In this document: positions 1-7,230 of the stretch, piece after piece
How the letters are laid out: every line of letters begins with the position of its first letter
Position numbering within the stretch: position 1 is the first letter of the stretch
Assembly: GCA_029879945.1 (NCBI GenBank)
Contig: JAOUPJ010000044.1
Coordinates: 1 to 15,735, forward strand
Reading direction: 5' to 3'
DNA length: 15,735 bases
DNA from: Gammaproteobacteria bacterium
Lineage (GTDB): Bacteria > Pseudomonadota > Gammaproteobacteria > S012-40
The notes under the pieces: model-generated
Told to the model about the DNA's origin: nothing
The model's database searches: none
What the model saw: only the letters and a program-made list of their open reading frames with translations
Position numbers and translations under genes: made by a program

Positions 1-277
1 CAGAGAGGCTATCACGATTCGAGGCAACAAATACTTCTCGCTCCTGATCGTTTCTTACCTGAGTGCTTGTATCACATCCCATGGTTCCAGAGGTCATGGC
101 AGAGGTTTGAGGGATAATCAGGTTGTTCAGAATTGCTGCCCCAATATTCATCCCTGTTCCAGACTTCCCTTCAAGCACCAATTTACCCAAACCACAACCC
201 GCTGAGCCATCCGCTTGCGCCGCCGCAAATGGAGCGGCCAAACTCATGATCGCTACTACCGTCGCTAATTTTCGCAT
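1..277 (-). CDS. DUF3015 family exported protein (3' part outside window)
   Basis: Reading in from ATG at 275-277, 92 codons are visible before the window edge, so the C-terminal half is missing. The N-terminus MRKLATVVAIMSLAAPFAAA is a typical Sec signal peptide. The mature part carries the DUF3015 landmarks: GCGLG near residue 28, MGC near residue 66 and FVASN near residue 84. It is a paralogue of the adjacent gene at 319-807, which has the same landmarks in the same order. An AGGAG ribosome-binding site lies just upstream (about 286-291), and the 41-bp spacing to the upstream gene on the same strand suggests co-transcription. The biochemical role of DUF3015 proteins is not known to me; a periplasmic or secreted location is inferred from the signal peptide. 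The family call is by motif recognition. Confidence 0.85.
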   Translation of the reverse strand, partial: MRKLATVVAIMSLAAPFAAAQADGSAGCGLGKLVLEGKSGTGMNIGAAILNNLIIPQTSAMTSGTMGCDTSTQVRNDQEREVFVASNRDSLS

Positions 278-318
278 AATTGAAATCTCCTACTTATCTG
301 AGTCATTCCCTAGACAGC

Positions 319-807
319 CTATTGAATATATTTTGACAGCTGCTGATCACTACGCATTGCAGTATCCAGTGCGCTCAAAACGGTCTGATAGTCGTTTGTG
401 TTTTCAGACTTGAAGATTTCGTCGTAATTTCGCTGAGCCAGGCTATAAAAAGCGTCTCTATCTTGCGATTGAACGCCCATCAGTGCCGCCAGTGATTCCA
501 GGTGATCGCCACTACCGCGAGAGATATCTGTCGCCAAGCTATCGATGTTTGAGGCAACGAAGACTTTTTTCTGATACTCATTCGAGACCACATCGTCTCC
601 GTTACAACCGAGTGATCCCGATGTAATGCCAAACCAACCATTCGAAAGGCTACCATTGGTGGTCGCAGCGCTCGTGTGGGCTAACAGCCCTGTTTTTCCT
701 TTCCAGATATTTGTTCCCAATCCGCAACCCGGACCGTTGTTACCGGCATTTGCAACAAAAGGGGCCGCAAAACACGCGACCATTGCGATAGATAGAATAC
801 GTTTCAT
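319..807 (-). CDS. DUF3015 family exported protein
   Basis: This 162-residue protein begins with a signal peptide (MKRILSIAMVACFAAPFVANA, cleavage probably after residue 21). The mature part has GCGLG at about residues 27-31, a second conserved cysteine in LGC at about 66-68, FVASNIDSLA at about 83-92 and an acidic C-terminal region with NYDEIF. This is the usual DUF3015 arrangement and length. The two mature cysteines could form a disulfide. A strong GGAGGG Shine-Dalgarno sits about 5 bases before the ATG. It is the first gene of a two-gene tandem with the paralogue at 1-277 and is divergent from the hydrolase at 982. Function is unknown; envelope localisation is inferred. Confidence 0.9.
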   Translation of the reverse strand: MKRILSIAMVACFAAPFVANAGNNGPGCGLGTNIWKGKTGLLAHTSAATTNGSLSNGWFGITSGSLGCNGDDVVSNEYQKKVFVASNIDSLATDISRGSGDHLESLAALMGVQSQDRDAFYSLAQRNYDEIFKSENTNDYQTVLSALDTAMRSDQQLSKYIQ

Positions 808-981
808 TCAAAACCCTCCATGTTTTTCCATTTTCGGAGCAAAAAATCCCGCTCCTTCCAAAGGCATCCTAAAAGGTTTGGCACATGAAGGGCTTAATGT
901 CAAACTAGGGAATCTCTATTTGTGAACTATTATCCACATGGACTTACTAAGACCGTTGATCCGCGAGGCCTTGCTTAAAAA

Positions 982-1842
982 TTGAACGTTAATAAATTCC
1001 GGAACGCCAGTCTACGAATTGTCTTGCTCCCCATTATCCTGAGCTCATTTCTACTCAGTTCCTGTTCGCAACTGTACTTCTATCCTGAAAAGCACTTGGT
1101 TCGCACACCCAGACACATAGGGCTTAGTTATGAGAATCTGGCTATCCCCATGTCAGACCAGCGTAACCTGCATGGCTGGTTTATGCCGGCAATTGGAAAA
1201 CCCAAAGGAACTATCCTGCATTTTCACGGCAACGCAGAAAATATCAGTACCCATATCGTTGCCGTCTATTGGCTACCCAGCCAGGGATACAATGTGATCA
1301 TGGTGGATTATCGAGGGTATGGTAAATCCGAAGATGTACCCGATCTAGACGCCATCATGTCTGATATGGATGAAACCTTAGTTTATCTTCTCGATGTTCA
1401 CAGGGAAAAAATTGCGCGGCCTTTTATTGTTTTTGGGCAAAGCCTAGGAGGCGCGATCGCAGCCAATGTCGTTGCCAATAACCCCACTGCAGTGGATGCC
1501 TTGGTGATTGAAAGCTCCTTCACCAGCTTTCGGCGCATTGCCAGGGATAAATTAGGCGAGGTGTTCTTCACTTGGCCGCTTCAATGGCCCTTAAGTTTTC
1601 TTTTCTCGGATTCCTACAGCCCCGCACTAGCCCTTTCGAGAATCCACTCCACGCCAGTCCTTATCATGCACGGGAATGGAGACAAAGTGATATCTGTAAA
1701 ACACGGCAGAGACCTCTACCAAGCCGCAAACTCTCCTAAAGAATATTGGGAACTCCCAGAAGGCAGACACATAGAGGCCATGCTCAGGCCGGAAACAATG
1801 GGACGCTTTCTCAATTACCTGGATCAGGTCAAAACGAAATAG
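982..1842 (+). CDS. Alpha/beta-hydrolase lipoprotein (S33/ABHD13-like)
   Basis: This 286-residue protein is a predicted lipoprotein: a hydrophobic segment (about 11-25) ends in the lipobox LSSC with the lipidated cysteine at residue 28. The alpha/beta-hydrolase core follows. The HFHGN oxyanion-hole motif is at 80-84, DYRGYGKS at 109-116 and the nucleophile elbow GQSLGG at 152-157 (Ser154). The likely acid is Asp234 (GNGDKV) and the likely base His263 (GRHIEA), so the triad is complete. The LYFYPEKHLVRTP stretch after the lipobox is common in this lipoprotein hydrolase family. The start is TTG at 982; an in-frame stop at 976-978 rules out anything longer, and only a weak GAGG lies about 12 bases upstream. 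Substrate is unknown; esterase, lipase or peptidase activity is possible. It ends 5 bp before the convergent dsbC stop codon. Confidence 0.85.
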   Translation: MNVNKFRNASLRIVLLPIILSSFLLSSCSQLYFYPEKHLVRTPRHIGLSYENLAIPMSDQRNLHGWFMPAIGKPKGTILHFHGNAENISTHIVAVYWLPSQGYNVIMVDYRGYGKSEDVPDLDAIMSDMDETLVYLLDVHREKIARPFIVFGQSLGGAIAANVVANNPTAVDALVIESSFTSFRRIARDKLGEVFFTWPLQWPLSFLFSDSYSPALALSRIHSTPVLIMHGNGDKVISVKHGRDLYQAANSPKEYWELPEGRHIEAMLRPETMGRFLNYLDQVKTK

Positions 1843-1847
1843 ACGAA

Positions 1848-2591
1848 TTACATCGCCGCTCGCTTATCCCCTTCCAATATGGACAGAAGTTTTGGCGCTG
1901 GCACGTATCCGGGAATAACGGTTCCATCTTCAAGAACCATAGTAGGCGTTCCGCTTACACCAAATTCGCCGGCCAGAGTCATATGTGTTTCCACGGGGTT
2001 TGTGCAGTCTTTTCGTGGCAACACCTTGCCTGCTTTGGAGTCTGTCATGGCAGAGAGTTGATTTTCAGAACACCACACAGTCACCGCTTTAAAATAGGAT
2101 TTGGTATTGGCACCTGAACGAGGAAACGCGGCGTAACGAATTTCTATACCCAGATTAGTGTATTGATCGATCTCACTATGTAATTTTTGACAATAACCGC
2201 AATCGATATCGGTAAAGACCGTAACGACGTGCTTGGTCTTTTCTTTGGGCTTGAAAACAATCAGAGTCTTCGGGTCTATTTTTTTAATCAGCTTGGCGCG
2301 TTGAGCAGTGCGGGTGGTTTCTGTGATGTTTTCCCTATTCTTGAGGTCGATAATATCCCCTTGTACCGCGTAGCGTGCGTCGCCACTCATGTAAACGACC
2401 TGGGCACCAACACGCACCTCGTACACACCAGGGAGCACACTTTCAGCGATGGCGTCCGCCTGGGAAACACCAAAAACCTCTTTCACTATCTTATTGATGG
2501 CCGCTTCATTGGGCTTGGCAGCAAATGCAGGACTGGTAACCACTCCGAACAAAACCAAAACTTTAATGAAATTTTTCATATAGTTACGCAC
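1848..2591 (-). CDS. dsbC: Periplasmic disulfide isomerase DsbC
   Basis: This 247-residue protein has a signal peptide ending near AFA-A (about residues 21-25), an N-terminal DsbC dimerisation-type region (about 27-95) and a C-terminal thioredoxin fold. The redox motif is CGYC at 131-134, preceded by VFTDIDCGYC, the classic DsbC sequence. The cis-proline loop is SGTPT (Pro216). A second cysteine pair, C164 and C186, matches the structural disulfide of DsbC. DsbC reshuffles wrong disulfides in periplasmic proteins and is kept reduced by DsbD, which is not in this window. The start is GTG at 2589-2591, because a GGGAG ribosome-binding site lies 6 bases upstream of it; the ATG four codons later would be too far away. 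Convergent with the hydrolase at 982-1842. Confidence 0.93.
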   Translation of the reverse strand: MRNYMKNFIKVLVLFGVVTSPAFAAKPNEAAINKIVKEVFGVSQADAIAESVLPGVYEVRVGAQVVYMSGDARYAVQGDIIDLKNRENITETTRTAQRAKLIKKIDPKTLIVFKPKEKTKHVVTVFTDIDCGYCQKLHSEIDQYTNLGIEIRYAAFPRSGANTKSYFKAVTVWCSENQLSAMTDSKAGKVLPRKDCTNPVETHMTLAGEFGVSGTPTMVLEDGTVIPGYVPAPKLLSILEGDKRAAM

Positions 2592-2597
2592 AAAATA

Positions 2598-2602
2598 CTC
2601 CC
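2598..2602 (-). promoter_or_regulatory. Ribosome-binding site deciding the dsbC GTG start
   Basis: GGGAG on the minus strand, 6 bases before the GTG at 2591. The next candidate start (ATG, four codons in) would be 18 bases away. Confidence 0.65.
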
Positions 2603-2676
2603 GTTGCTCTGCACAAGTCTTATTAATTTGACCGCTGATGCTGCGATTAATTCTCGGATTTTAACACGCAATTCCC

Positions 2677-3231
2677 CTAAGTTAAGGGAATAGGTGAGGA
2701 ATTTTCCCGGGTCGACGCTGCACGCGACCGGATTGCGCCCAAAAGCTGTTGTTTTTCATGAGACAGTAGCCAGTTCTTGGTATCGAGCTTGATGCCCTGG
2801 GTAGCACCGGCAAAACCACCGGGCCCGTTACTGGCCACCACCCGATGACATGGCACAAAAAGGGGTATTTTGTTTGCCCTGCAGGCGTTCCCGATCGCCC
2901 GGGCGCTGGTATTGAGTGAACTGGCGAGGCTACCATAGGTTTCTGTGGCACCAAATGGTATTTCACACAGGCGCTGCCATACACGGACCTGAAATGCGGT
3001 GCCCTCAAGTTGTACGGGCTCTCCCAGGGCGGCATGCTTGCGCGAAAAGTAACGCGTCAGCACAGAAGTCAGATAGTCGCCATAGGCAGTTTCTGCCTCT
3101 TGTCGCTGATACTCGCCGTAGAGAAAATCCACATTCACCACAGCGCGATCAATATAGTGGACCCGAATTCCCCCTATGGGCGAGTCCATTACAAATTGAT
3201 GCGTGTGCCTAGGTGGTTTTGTGTACGACAT
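2677..3231 (-). CDS. ogt: Methylated-DNA--protein-cysteine S-methyltransferase
   Basis: This 184-residue suicide DNA-repair protein removes alkyl groups from O6-alkylguanine (and O4-alkylthymine) onto its own cysteine. The acceptor motif PCHRVV is at 127-132 (Cys128). The helix-turn-helix and arginine-finger region RAIGNACRANKIP is at 111-123 (Arg111). GTAFQVRVW at about 76-84 is the usual start of the C-terminal MGMT domain, and a short N-terminal ribonuclease-like domain precedes it. The reading frame is open further upstream to 3303, but ATG at 3229-3231 is preferred because AAGGGG lies 3 bases before it and the family domain begins soon after. The start overlaps the end of the thioesterase gene by 23 bp, which suggests translational coupling as the last gene of a three-gene operon. 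There is no Ada-type N-terminal metal-binding domain. Confidence 0.93.
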   Translation of the reverse strand: MSYTKPPRHTHQFVMDSPIGGIRVHYIDRAVVNVDFLYGEYQRQEAETAYGDYLTSVLTRYFSRKHAALGEPVQLEGTAFQVRVWQRLCEIPFGATETYGSLASSLNTSARAIGNACRANKIPLFVPCHRVVASNGPGGFAGATQGIKLDTKNWLLSHEKQQLLGAIRSRAASTRENSSPIPLT

Positions 3232-3661
3232 AGTCCCCTTCAAACAGCATCGCTGTTTCTCCGTTCTCGGAGAGGATTCGAACCCGCAAGGAAAGACGCG
3301 CACGAGTTCTGCGTTGCAGCGTCTTCTTCATCCTTTCCCATGCCTTAGTATCAACGAATTCGCACTGAGATACCAGACCCGACTTGACCGGCAAGAGGTA
3401 TTCTGCCGAACTTTTTTGAATCACCACCTGCCCGCTAATTTCTGCTTCAGACAATTTGAGTTGCAATAGGCCCCAGCCCGTCAGCACCGCCACACTGTAT
3501 AAACTTCCACCGAATGCGGTGGATTTGTGATTACGATTCGGTTCCAGCGGGGCAAACAGACTCAGGCTATTGCCATCGTAGGTCTGCGCTTTCAGGCCCA
3601 TCGCTTCGGTAAGCGGAATCTCGTGATGCAATAGCTCTGTTAACGCTTTCACTTGATCCAT
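3209..3661 (-). CDS. Hotdog-fold thioesterase, YiiD C-terminal type
   Basis: This 150-residue soluble protein shows the signature of the YiiD_C putative thioesterase family: NRNHKSTAFGGSLYS at about 42-56, followed by the hydrophobic helix SVAVLTGWGLLQLKL of a hotdog fold. QVVIQKSSAEYLLPV at about 78-92 matches the central strands. The usual length of the stand-alone domain is about 140-150 residues, so it appears complete. There is no GNAT domain, which the E. coli YiiD protein carries at its N-terminus. The likely activity is hydrolysis of acyl-CoA or another acyl thioester; the substrate cannot be read from sequence. It is the middle gene of the operon: 3 bp after the lipoprotein hydrolase and overlapping ogt by 23 bp. 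Confidence 0.85.
   Translation of the reverse strand: MDQVKALTELLHHEIPLTEAMGLKAQTYDGNSLSLFAPLEPNRNHKSTAFGGSLYSVAVLTGWGLLQLKLSEAEISGQVVIQKSSAEYLLPVKSGLVSQCEFVDTKAWERMKKTLQRRTRARLSLRVRILSENGETAMLFEGDYVVHKTT
3235..3240 (-). promoter_or_regulatory. Ribosome-binding site deciding the ogt start
   Basis: AAGGGG on the minus strand, 3 bases before ATG 3231, inside the 3' end of the upstream thioesterase gene. It supports the 184-residue product rather than the longer 208-residue reading. Confidence 0.5.
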
Positions 3662-3664
3662 AGA

Positions 3665-4942
3665 CTAGCTGCCAGCAGACAACACAATAAGCTGACGAAT
3701 AAATTCCATAATGTCTTCCCCAAACACGTCGTTATGGCCACTGATCAACTGGCTATCTACGTAGATATTTAAAAAGGGATTCTGCGGATGGGTCTTACCC
3801 AAATGCGTCAAAATCGTGGGACCAATCTGCGTAGAAGTACCCTCTCTCTGCTTTCGCCAGTGATCGATCAAACTATCCACGGCCTGAGACTTGGTGTCGG
3901 TTTTTTTAGTGACCGGCTTCAGCTCATGGGTGACGAGTCTGTCATAGTGGCCCACTGTGTTTCTGTCGGCGTAGCCTTCATGCAATAAATGGCTGCGTTT
4001 GCATTCCTCCCTTTGAATTTGTTGGTGAGATTCAAAGAAAGTGGAAAACCATCTACCCGCTGGAAAGGCCAGGCGCGTAGCCAAATCAAATTCAGAGGTT
4101 AAAATCACTAAGCGTGGTCTTTGGGTTTCAAAATAACTGCAGCGAGACTGGGCCAGATCATATAAGGGCGCAAATCGCAGCGCCTCAAACGCCGGATTAA
4201 GTAGTACCACCAAGTCACCAAAACCCTTGGCATCCCCTCTCGCGTTCGTGCCGGACTGGCTATCCAGGAATCGGCTTGCCAGTATCTGCGAGGTAGCGCT
4301 ATAAACCACCGCTCCACCAAAACTATGACCAATCGTGACCAGGCGACTCTTGGTTTTTTCATTGCTGGCATTTTTTACGGTTACGATTTCTTCCAGCCCC
4401 AATAGCAATTCAGATACACCCAGATGGCCGATCTCCTGCGCCGTATTCTTTCGATCCCAGAAGGTGAGATATCGGATTACAGGCAAATCGATTGAGGTGC
4501 CTCGCCAACCCACATAGACACCAATGACCTTGCGACGATCTCGATTCTGCTTTTTACTTAGCTGATGCTCAATCTGACTCAGCTTTTCCAAGCTTTGCTG
4601 AAAGCTTGCCACGTTTTCGTCGTCATAAGAGGCATTGTGGTGCCAACCGTGAACAAATACATTTATTAGAACCTGATCGCGCGCACCAATCTGATAAAGA
4701 TTATCCAAAAGGGCCCTTAGCTGTTTTCGATCTCGGATCTGCCCTTGATCATCAATCTCTAGAAAGCTCAAGGAATATTCGCTTTCCTTGGAGGCATTAT
4801 GGACTTGTACCGAGTTTTGCTGGCAACTCTGCTGCTGTGTTACTGTGCAAGGAGTAAATGCGCTTCGATAGATATCGTTTGATGCGCAGGCAGTGAGAAG
4901 AACGCACAAAAACAGAGACGAAATAAATTGTTTGGCTGACAT
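3665..4942 (-). CDS. Lipoprotein serine hydrolase (alpha/beta fold)
   Basis: This 425-residue protein starts with a lipoprotein signal (hydrophobic 6-16, lipobox LTAC, lipidated Cys19). Hydrolase motifs follow: FVHGWHHNA at about 96-104 (strand 3 and oxyanion region) and the nucleophile elbow GHSFGG at 205-210 (Ser207). ILTSEFDLATR (about residues 280-290) could supply the acid, and a histidine in the NTVGHYDR region or the SGHND region could be the base; I cannot decide which. The domain is longer than a minimal alpha/beta hydrolase, with large inserts, so the substrate is uncertain (lipid esterase or acyl hydrolase are possible). A good AAGGAG ribosome-binding site precedes ATG 4942. First gene of the operon with the thioesterase and ogt; an 18-bp palindrome sits 24 bases upstream of its start. 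Confidence 0.75.
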   Translation of the reverse strand: MSAKQFISSLFLCVLLTACASNDIYRSAFTPCTVTQQQSCQQNSVQVHNASKESEYSLSFLEIDDQGQIRDRKQLRALLDNLYQIGARDQVLINVFVHGWHHNASYDDENVASFQQSLEKLSQIEHQLSKKQNRDRRKVIGVYVGWRGTSIDLPVIRYLTFWDRKNTAQEIGHLGVSELLLGLEEIVTVKNASNEKTKSRLVTIGHSFGGAVVYSATSQILASRFLDSQSGTNARGDAKGFGDLVVLLNPAFEALRFAPLYDLAQSRCSYFETQRPRLVILTSEFDLATRLAFPAGRWFSTFFESHQQIQREECKRSHLLHEGYADRNTVGHYDRLVTHELKPVTKKTDTKSQAVDSLIDHWRKQREGTSTQIGPTILTHLGKTHPQNPFLNIYVDSQLISGHNDVFGEDIMEFIRQLIVLSAGS

Positions 4943-4965
4943 CCGTGTTCTCCTTGTTATAGATT

Positions 4966-4983
4966 AAAATGTTTCTACATTTT
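4966..4983. promoter_or_regulatory. Perfect 7-bp-arm palindrome in the operon leader; possible operator
   Basis: AAAATGT-ttct-ACATTTT is a perfect inverted repeat with a 4-base centre, 24 bases upstream of the lipoprotein hydrolase start and just outside its ribosome-binding site. Position and symmetry suggest a repressor site or a small mRNA hairpin. I do not recognise it as the box of a known regulator. AT-rich palindromes of this size can arise by chance. Confidence 0.35.
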
Positions 4984-5181
4984 ATTCGTATTATTAAACC
5001 CAAAAGGCCTCGCCCTTCCCGGGCGTCAAAATGAAACATCTATATTACTCGCGAACTTAACTACGCACAAATATAGAAAATGAGTCAATGCGTTTGCTCT
5101 CGACTAGGGGAGGTGTTGTTAGGGAGGCGTTTGAGGTAGCTACTCTGGCTTCCGGTTAGCGCTCGCAGGGCAGATGGGGGA

Positions 5182-5226
5182 CAGCATTGGCCTCAAAGCG
5201 AAATTAGCCGTGTGTAGCCAATGCTG
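5182..5226. repeat. Perfect 10-bp inverted repeat downstream of typA
   Basis: CAGCATTGGC (5182-5191) and its exact reverse complement (5217-5226) flank a 25-base loop. It lies about 50 bases past the typA stop, so it would form a 3' stem-loop in the typA transcript. No U-tract follows on the minus strand, so it is not a classical Rho-independent terminator. It may protect the mRNA 3' end or be a small palindromic repeat. Confidence 0.5.
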
Positions 5227-5275
5227 CCGGAATTTTTAAAAAGATGAATAGGAGAAAACCAGTCCGAATGACTGA

Positions 5276-7099
5276 CTAACCCCCTTCTCTGGAGGCACGC
5301 TTTCTTTCGTGCTCCTTTAAAAATTTCTTACGCAAGCGGATGTGGTTCGGTGTCACTTCTACCAACTCGTCTTCATCAATAAATTCCAAGGCCTGTTCCA
5401 GACTATGCTGTATAGGTGGTGTGAGTATTTGCGCTTCGTCGGATCCGGCCGCGCGAATATTGGTGAGTTGTTTTCCCTTTAGTACATTTACAACCAAGTC
5501 GTTATCACGGCTGTGTATACCAACAACCATCCCTTCGTACACTTCTACGCCGTGACCGATGAACAGGCGTCCGCGTTCCTGTAGATTAAACAGGGCATTG
5601 GTCAATGCTTTTCCAGGAGAGTTGGCGATCAGTACTCCGTTCTTTCGCGAACCGTAGTCACCCTTCTTCATGGGGCCATAGTGATCAAAGACACTATAGA
5701 GCAGCCCTGTCCCCTGGGTTGCGGTAAGAAACTCGGTACGAAAACCGATTAGACCGCGAGATGGGATAATGAAATCTATTCGCACACGGCCTTTTCCATC
5801 CAATTCCATGTTTTTCATTTCGGCGCCGCGTGAACCCAGCTTTTCCATCACGCTGCCCTGGTGAACATCTTCCACGTCTACCGTTAATTGTTCATACGGC
5901 TCGTGCTTTTCGTCGCCGACCGTACGATATATAACCTCAGGGCGAGACACACCCAATTCGTAGCCTTCTCGTCTCATGCTCTCGATGAGTACCGATAGAT
6001 GCAATTCTCCACGACCCGATACTCTAAACTTATCAGGATCTTCTGTATCTTCGACCCGCAGTGCTACATTGTGAATGAGTTCCTGTTCCAGTCTCTCTTT
6101 TATTTGTCGGGAGGTAACGTATTTGCCGTCATTTCCTGCGAAGGGAGAGTTGTTGACCTGGAATGTCATGCATACAGTAGGCTCGTCCACCGATAACGGT
6201 GAAAGCGCTTCGACTGCATTGGGATCACACAGGGTGTCTGAAATTTTCAACCCCTCTATTCCGGTGAAGCAGATGATGTCGCCCGCTTGCGCTTCATTCA
6301 CTTCCACTCTTTCCAGGCCCATGAAGCCCATAATCTGAAGGATACGACCGTTACGTCTTTGCCCTTTGGCATTGACTATAGTAACCGGACTGTTTGTTTT
6401 GACCCGGCCACGAGCGATTCGACCAATTCCAATAACACCGACATAACTGTTGTAGTCTAATTGCGAGACTTGAAGTTGGAAGGGGTCTTCAATCTCTACT
6501 TGTGGTGGATGGACTCGATCAATGATGGTCTGAAACAGAGGATTCATCGTACCTTCTCGAACGGACTCGTCCAGACCGGAAAACCCATTCAAGCCCGAAG
6601 CATACACCACGGGAAAATCTAATTGTTCGTTGGTGGCACCCAGCCTATCAAACAGGTCGAAGGTTTGATCCAGTACCCAACTCGGTCTGGCACCAGGCCT
6701 GTCTACCTTATTAATGACAACGATAGGATGCAGCCCGCGCCCCAAGGCTTTTTGGGTAACAAAACGGGTCTGTGGCATTGGGCCTTCTACCGCGTCTACC
6801 AATAAAAGCACCGAATCCACCATGGAGAGCACACGTTCCACCTCGCCACCGAAATCGGCATGTCCAGGTGTATCTACTATATTAATACGATAGTCACCCC
6901 AGCGTATGGCAGTCGGTTTTGCCAGTATGGTTATCCCGCGCTCCCTTTCCTGATCATTGGAGTCTAATGCCCGTTCCTCAAGCACCTGCCTGTCTTTAAG
7001 CGTCTGAGACTGCTTAAGTAATTGATCCACAAGCGTAGTTTTGCCGTGGTCTACGTGGGCAATAATGGCGATATTGCGCAGGTTTTCTATTGGAATCAT
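5276..7099 (-). CDS. typA: Ribosome-associated GTPase TypA/BipA
   Basis: This 607-residue translational GTPase is of the family's usual length. The G1 loop AHVDHGKTT is at 14-22, the G2/switch I ERGIT at 53-57, G3 DTPGH at 76-80 and G4 NKVD at 130-133. EF-G-like domains follow, with a TypA-specific C-terminus (SRGLIGFRTEFLTATQGTG, GKQLTNIRAAGSDE). TypA acts in 50S subunit assembly and in stress and low-temperature growth. The frame is open up to 7147, but that extension overlaps the promoter at 7135-7163; the ATG at 7097-7099 has GGAG 5 bases upstream and gives the standard MIPIENLRNIAI start. Transcribed alone from its own promoter, between the hydrolase operon and the PagP-like gene. Confidence 0.97.
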   Translation of the reverse strand: MIPIENLRNIAIIAHVDHGKTTLVDQLLKQSQTLKDRQVLEERALDSNDQERERGITILAKPTAIRWGDYRINIVDTPGHADFGGEVERVLSMVDSVLLLVDAVEGPMPQTRFVTQKALGRGLHPIVVINKVDRPGARPSWVLDQTFDLFDRLGATNEQLDFPVVYASGLNGFSGLDESVREGTMNPLFQTIIDRVHPPQVEIEDPFQLQVSQLDYNSYVGVIGIGRIARGRVKTNSPVTIVNAKGQRRNGRILQIMGFMGLERVEVNEAQAGDIICFTGIEGLKISDTLCDPNAVEALSPLSVDEPTVCMTFQVNNSPFAGNDGKYVTSRQIKERLEQELIHNVALRVEDTEDPDKFRVSGRGELHLSVLIESMRREGYELGVSRPEVIYRTVGDEKHEPYEQLTVDVEDVHQGSVMEKLGSRGAEMKNMELDGKGRVRIDFIIPSRGLIGFRTEFLTATQGTGLLYSVFDHYGPMKKGDYGSRKNGVLIANSPGKALTNALFNLQERGRLFIGHGVEVYEGMVVGIHSRDNDLVVNVLKGKQLTNIRAAGSDEAQILTPPIQHSLEQALEFIDEDELVEVTPNHIRLRKKFLKEHERKRASREGG

Positions 7100-7134
7100 A
7101 AGATCTCCGAGGTTCTTATCGATAAAGGCGCGAC

Positions 7135-7163
7135 ACTTTACGGTCACATTCGCGGATCGTCAA
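7135..7163 (-). promoter_or_regulatory. Sigma-70-type promoter for typA
   Basis: On the minus strand, TTGACG (7158-7163) and TAAAGT (7135-7140) are separated by exactly 17 bases. Transcription would begin near 7128, leaving a leader of about 29 bases before ATG 7099. It lies between the upstream gene's terminator and typA, as expected. Matches are 5/6 at -35 and 4/6 at -10. Confidence 0.65.
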
Positions 7164-7165
7164 GC

Positions 7166-7194
7166 AATAAAAGAGCCGCACCTAAGTGCGGCTC
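7166..7194 (-). terminator. Rho-independent terminator of the PagP-like gene
   Basis: A perfect 9-bp GC-rich stem GAGCCGCAC/GTGCGGCTC (7173-7194) with a 4-base loop is followed on the minus strand by TTTTATT (7166-7172). It lies 37 bases past the end of the PagP-like gene and just upstream of the typA promoter, separating the two transcription units. The match to the intrinsic terminator pattern is strong. Confidence 0.9.
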
Positions 7195-7230
7195 CCTTGG
7201 GCCAAGGGGAAAGCCCAACAAATCGTGTTT

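Larger units (their letters stand above)
4943..5275. other. Non-coding gap between typA and the hydrolase operon
   Basis: 333 bp with no convincing gene on either strand. It holds the 18-bp palindrome at 4966-4983, a short GC hairpin (CGCCC/GGGCG, 5011-5025) that on the minus strand is followed by AGGCCTTTT and might act as a weak terminator, and the 10-bp inverted repeat at 5182-5226. No tRNA-like cloverleaf was seen. Confidence 0.6.

Noticed and set aside
898..903. Perfect TTGACA on the minus strand upstream of the DUF3015 genes
   Set aside because: No acceptable -10 hexamer lies 16-18 bases downstream, so I did not call a promoter.
1746..2117. 123-codon open frame on the plus strand
   Set aside because: It spans the end of the hydrolase gene and the antisense of dsbC, both well supported; its translation looks random.
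3232..3303. Upstream extension of ogt to 3303
   Set aside because: The extra residues are the thioesterase gene read in another frame and do not belong to the MGMT family; ATG 3231 has its own ribosome-binding site.
7100..7147. Longer typA start at 7147 (16 extra residues)
   Set aside because: The extension overlaps the -35/-10 promoter at 7135-7163 and lacks a ribosome-binding site; ATG 7099 has GGAG at good spacing and matches the family N-terminus.
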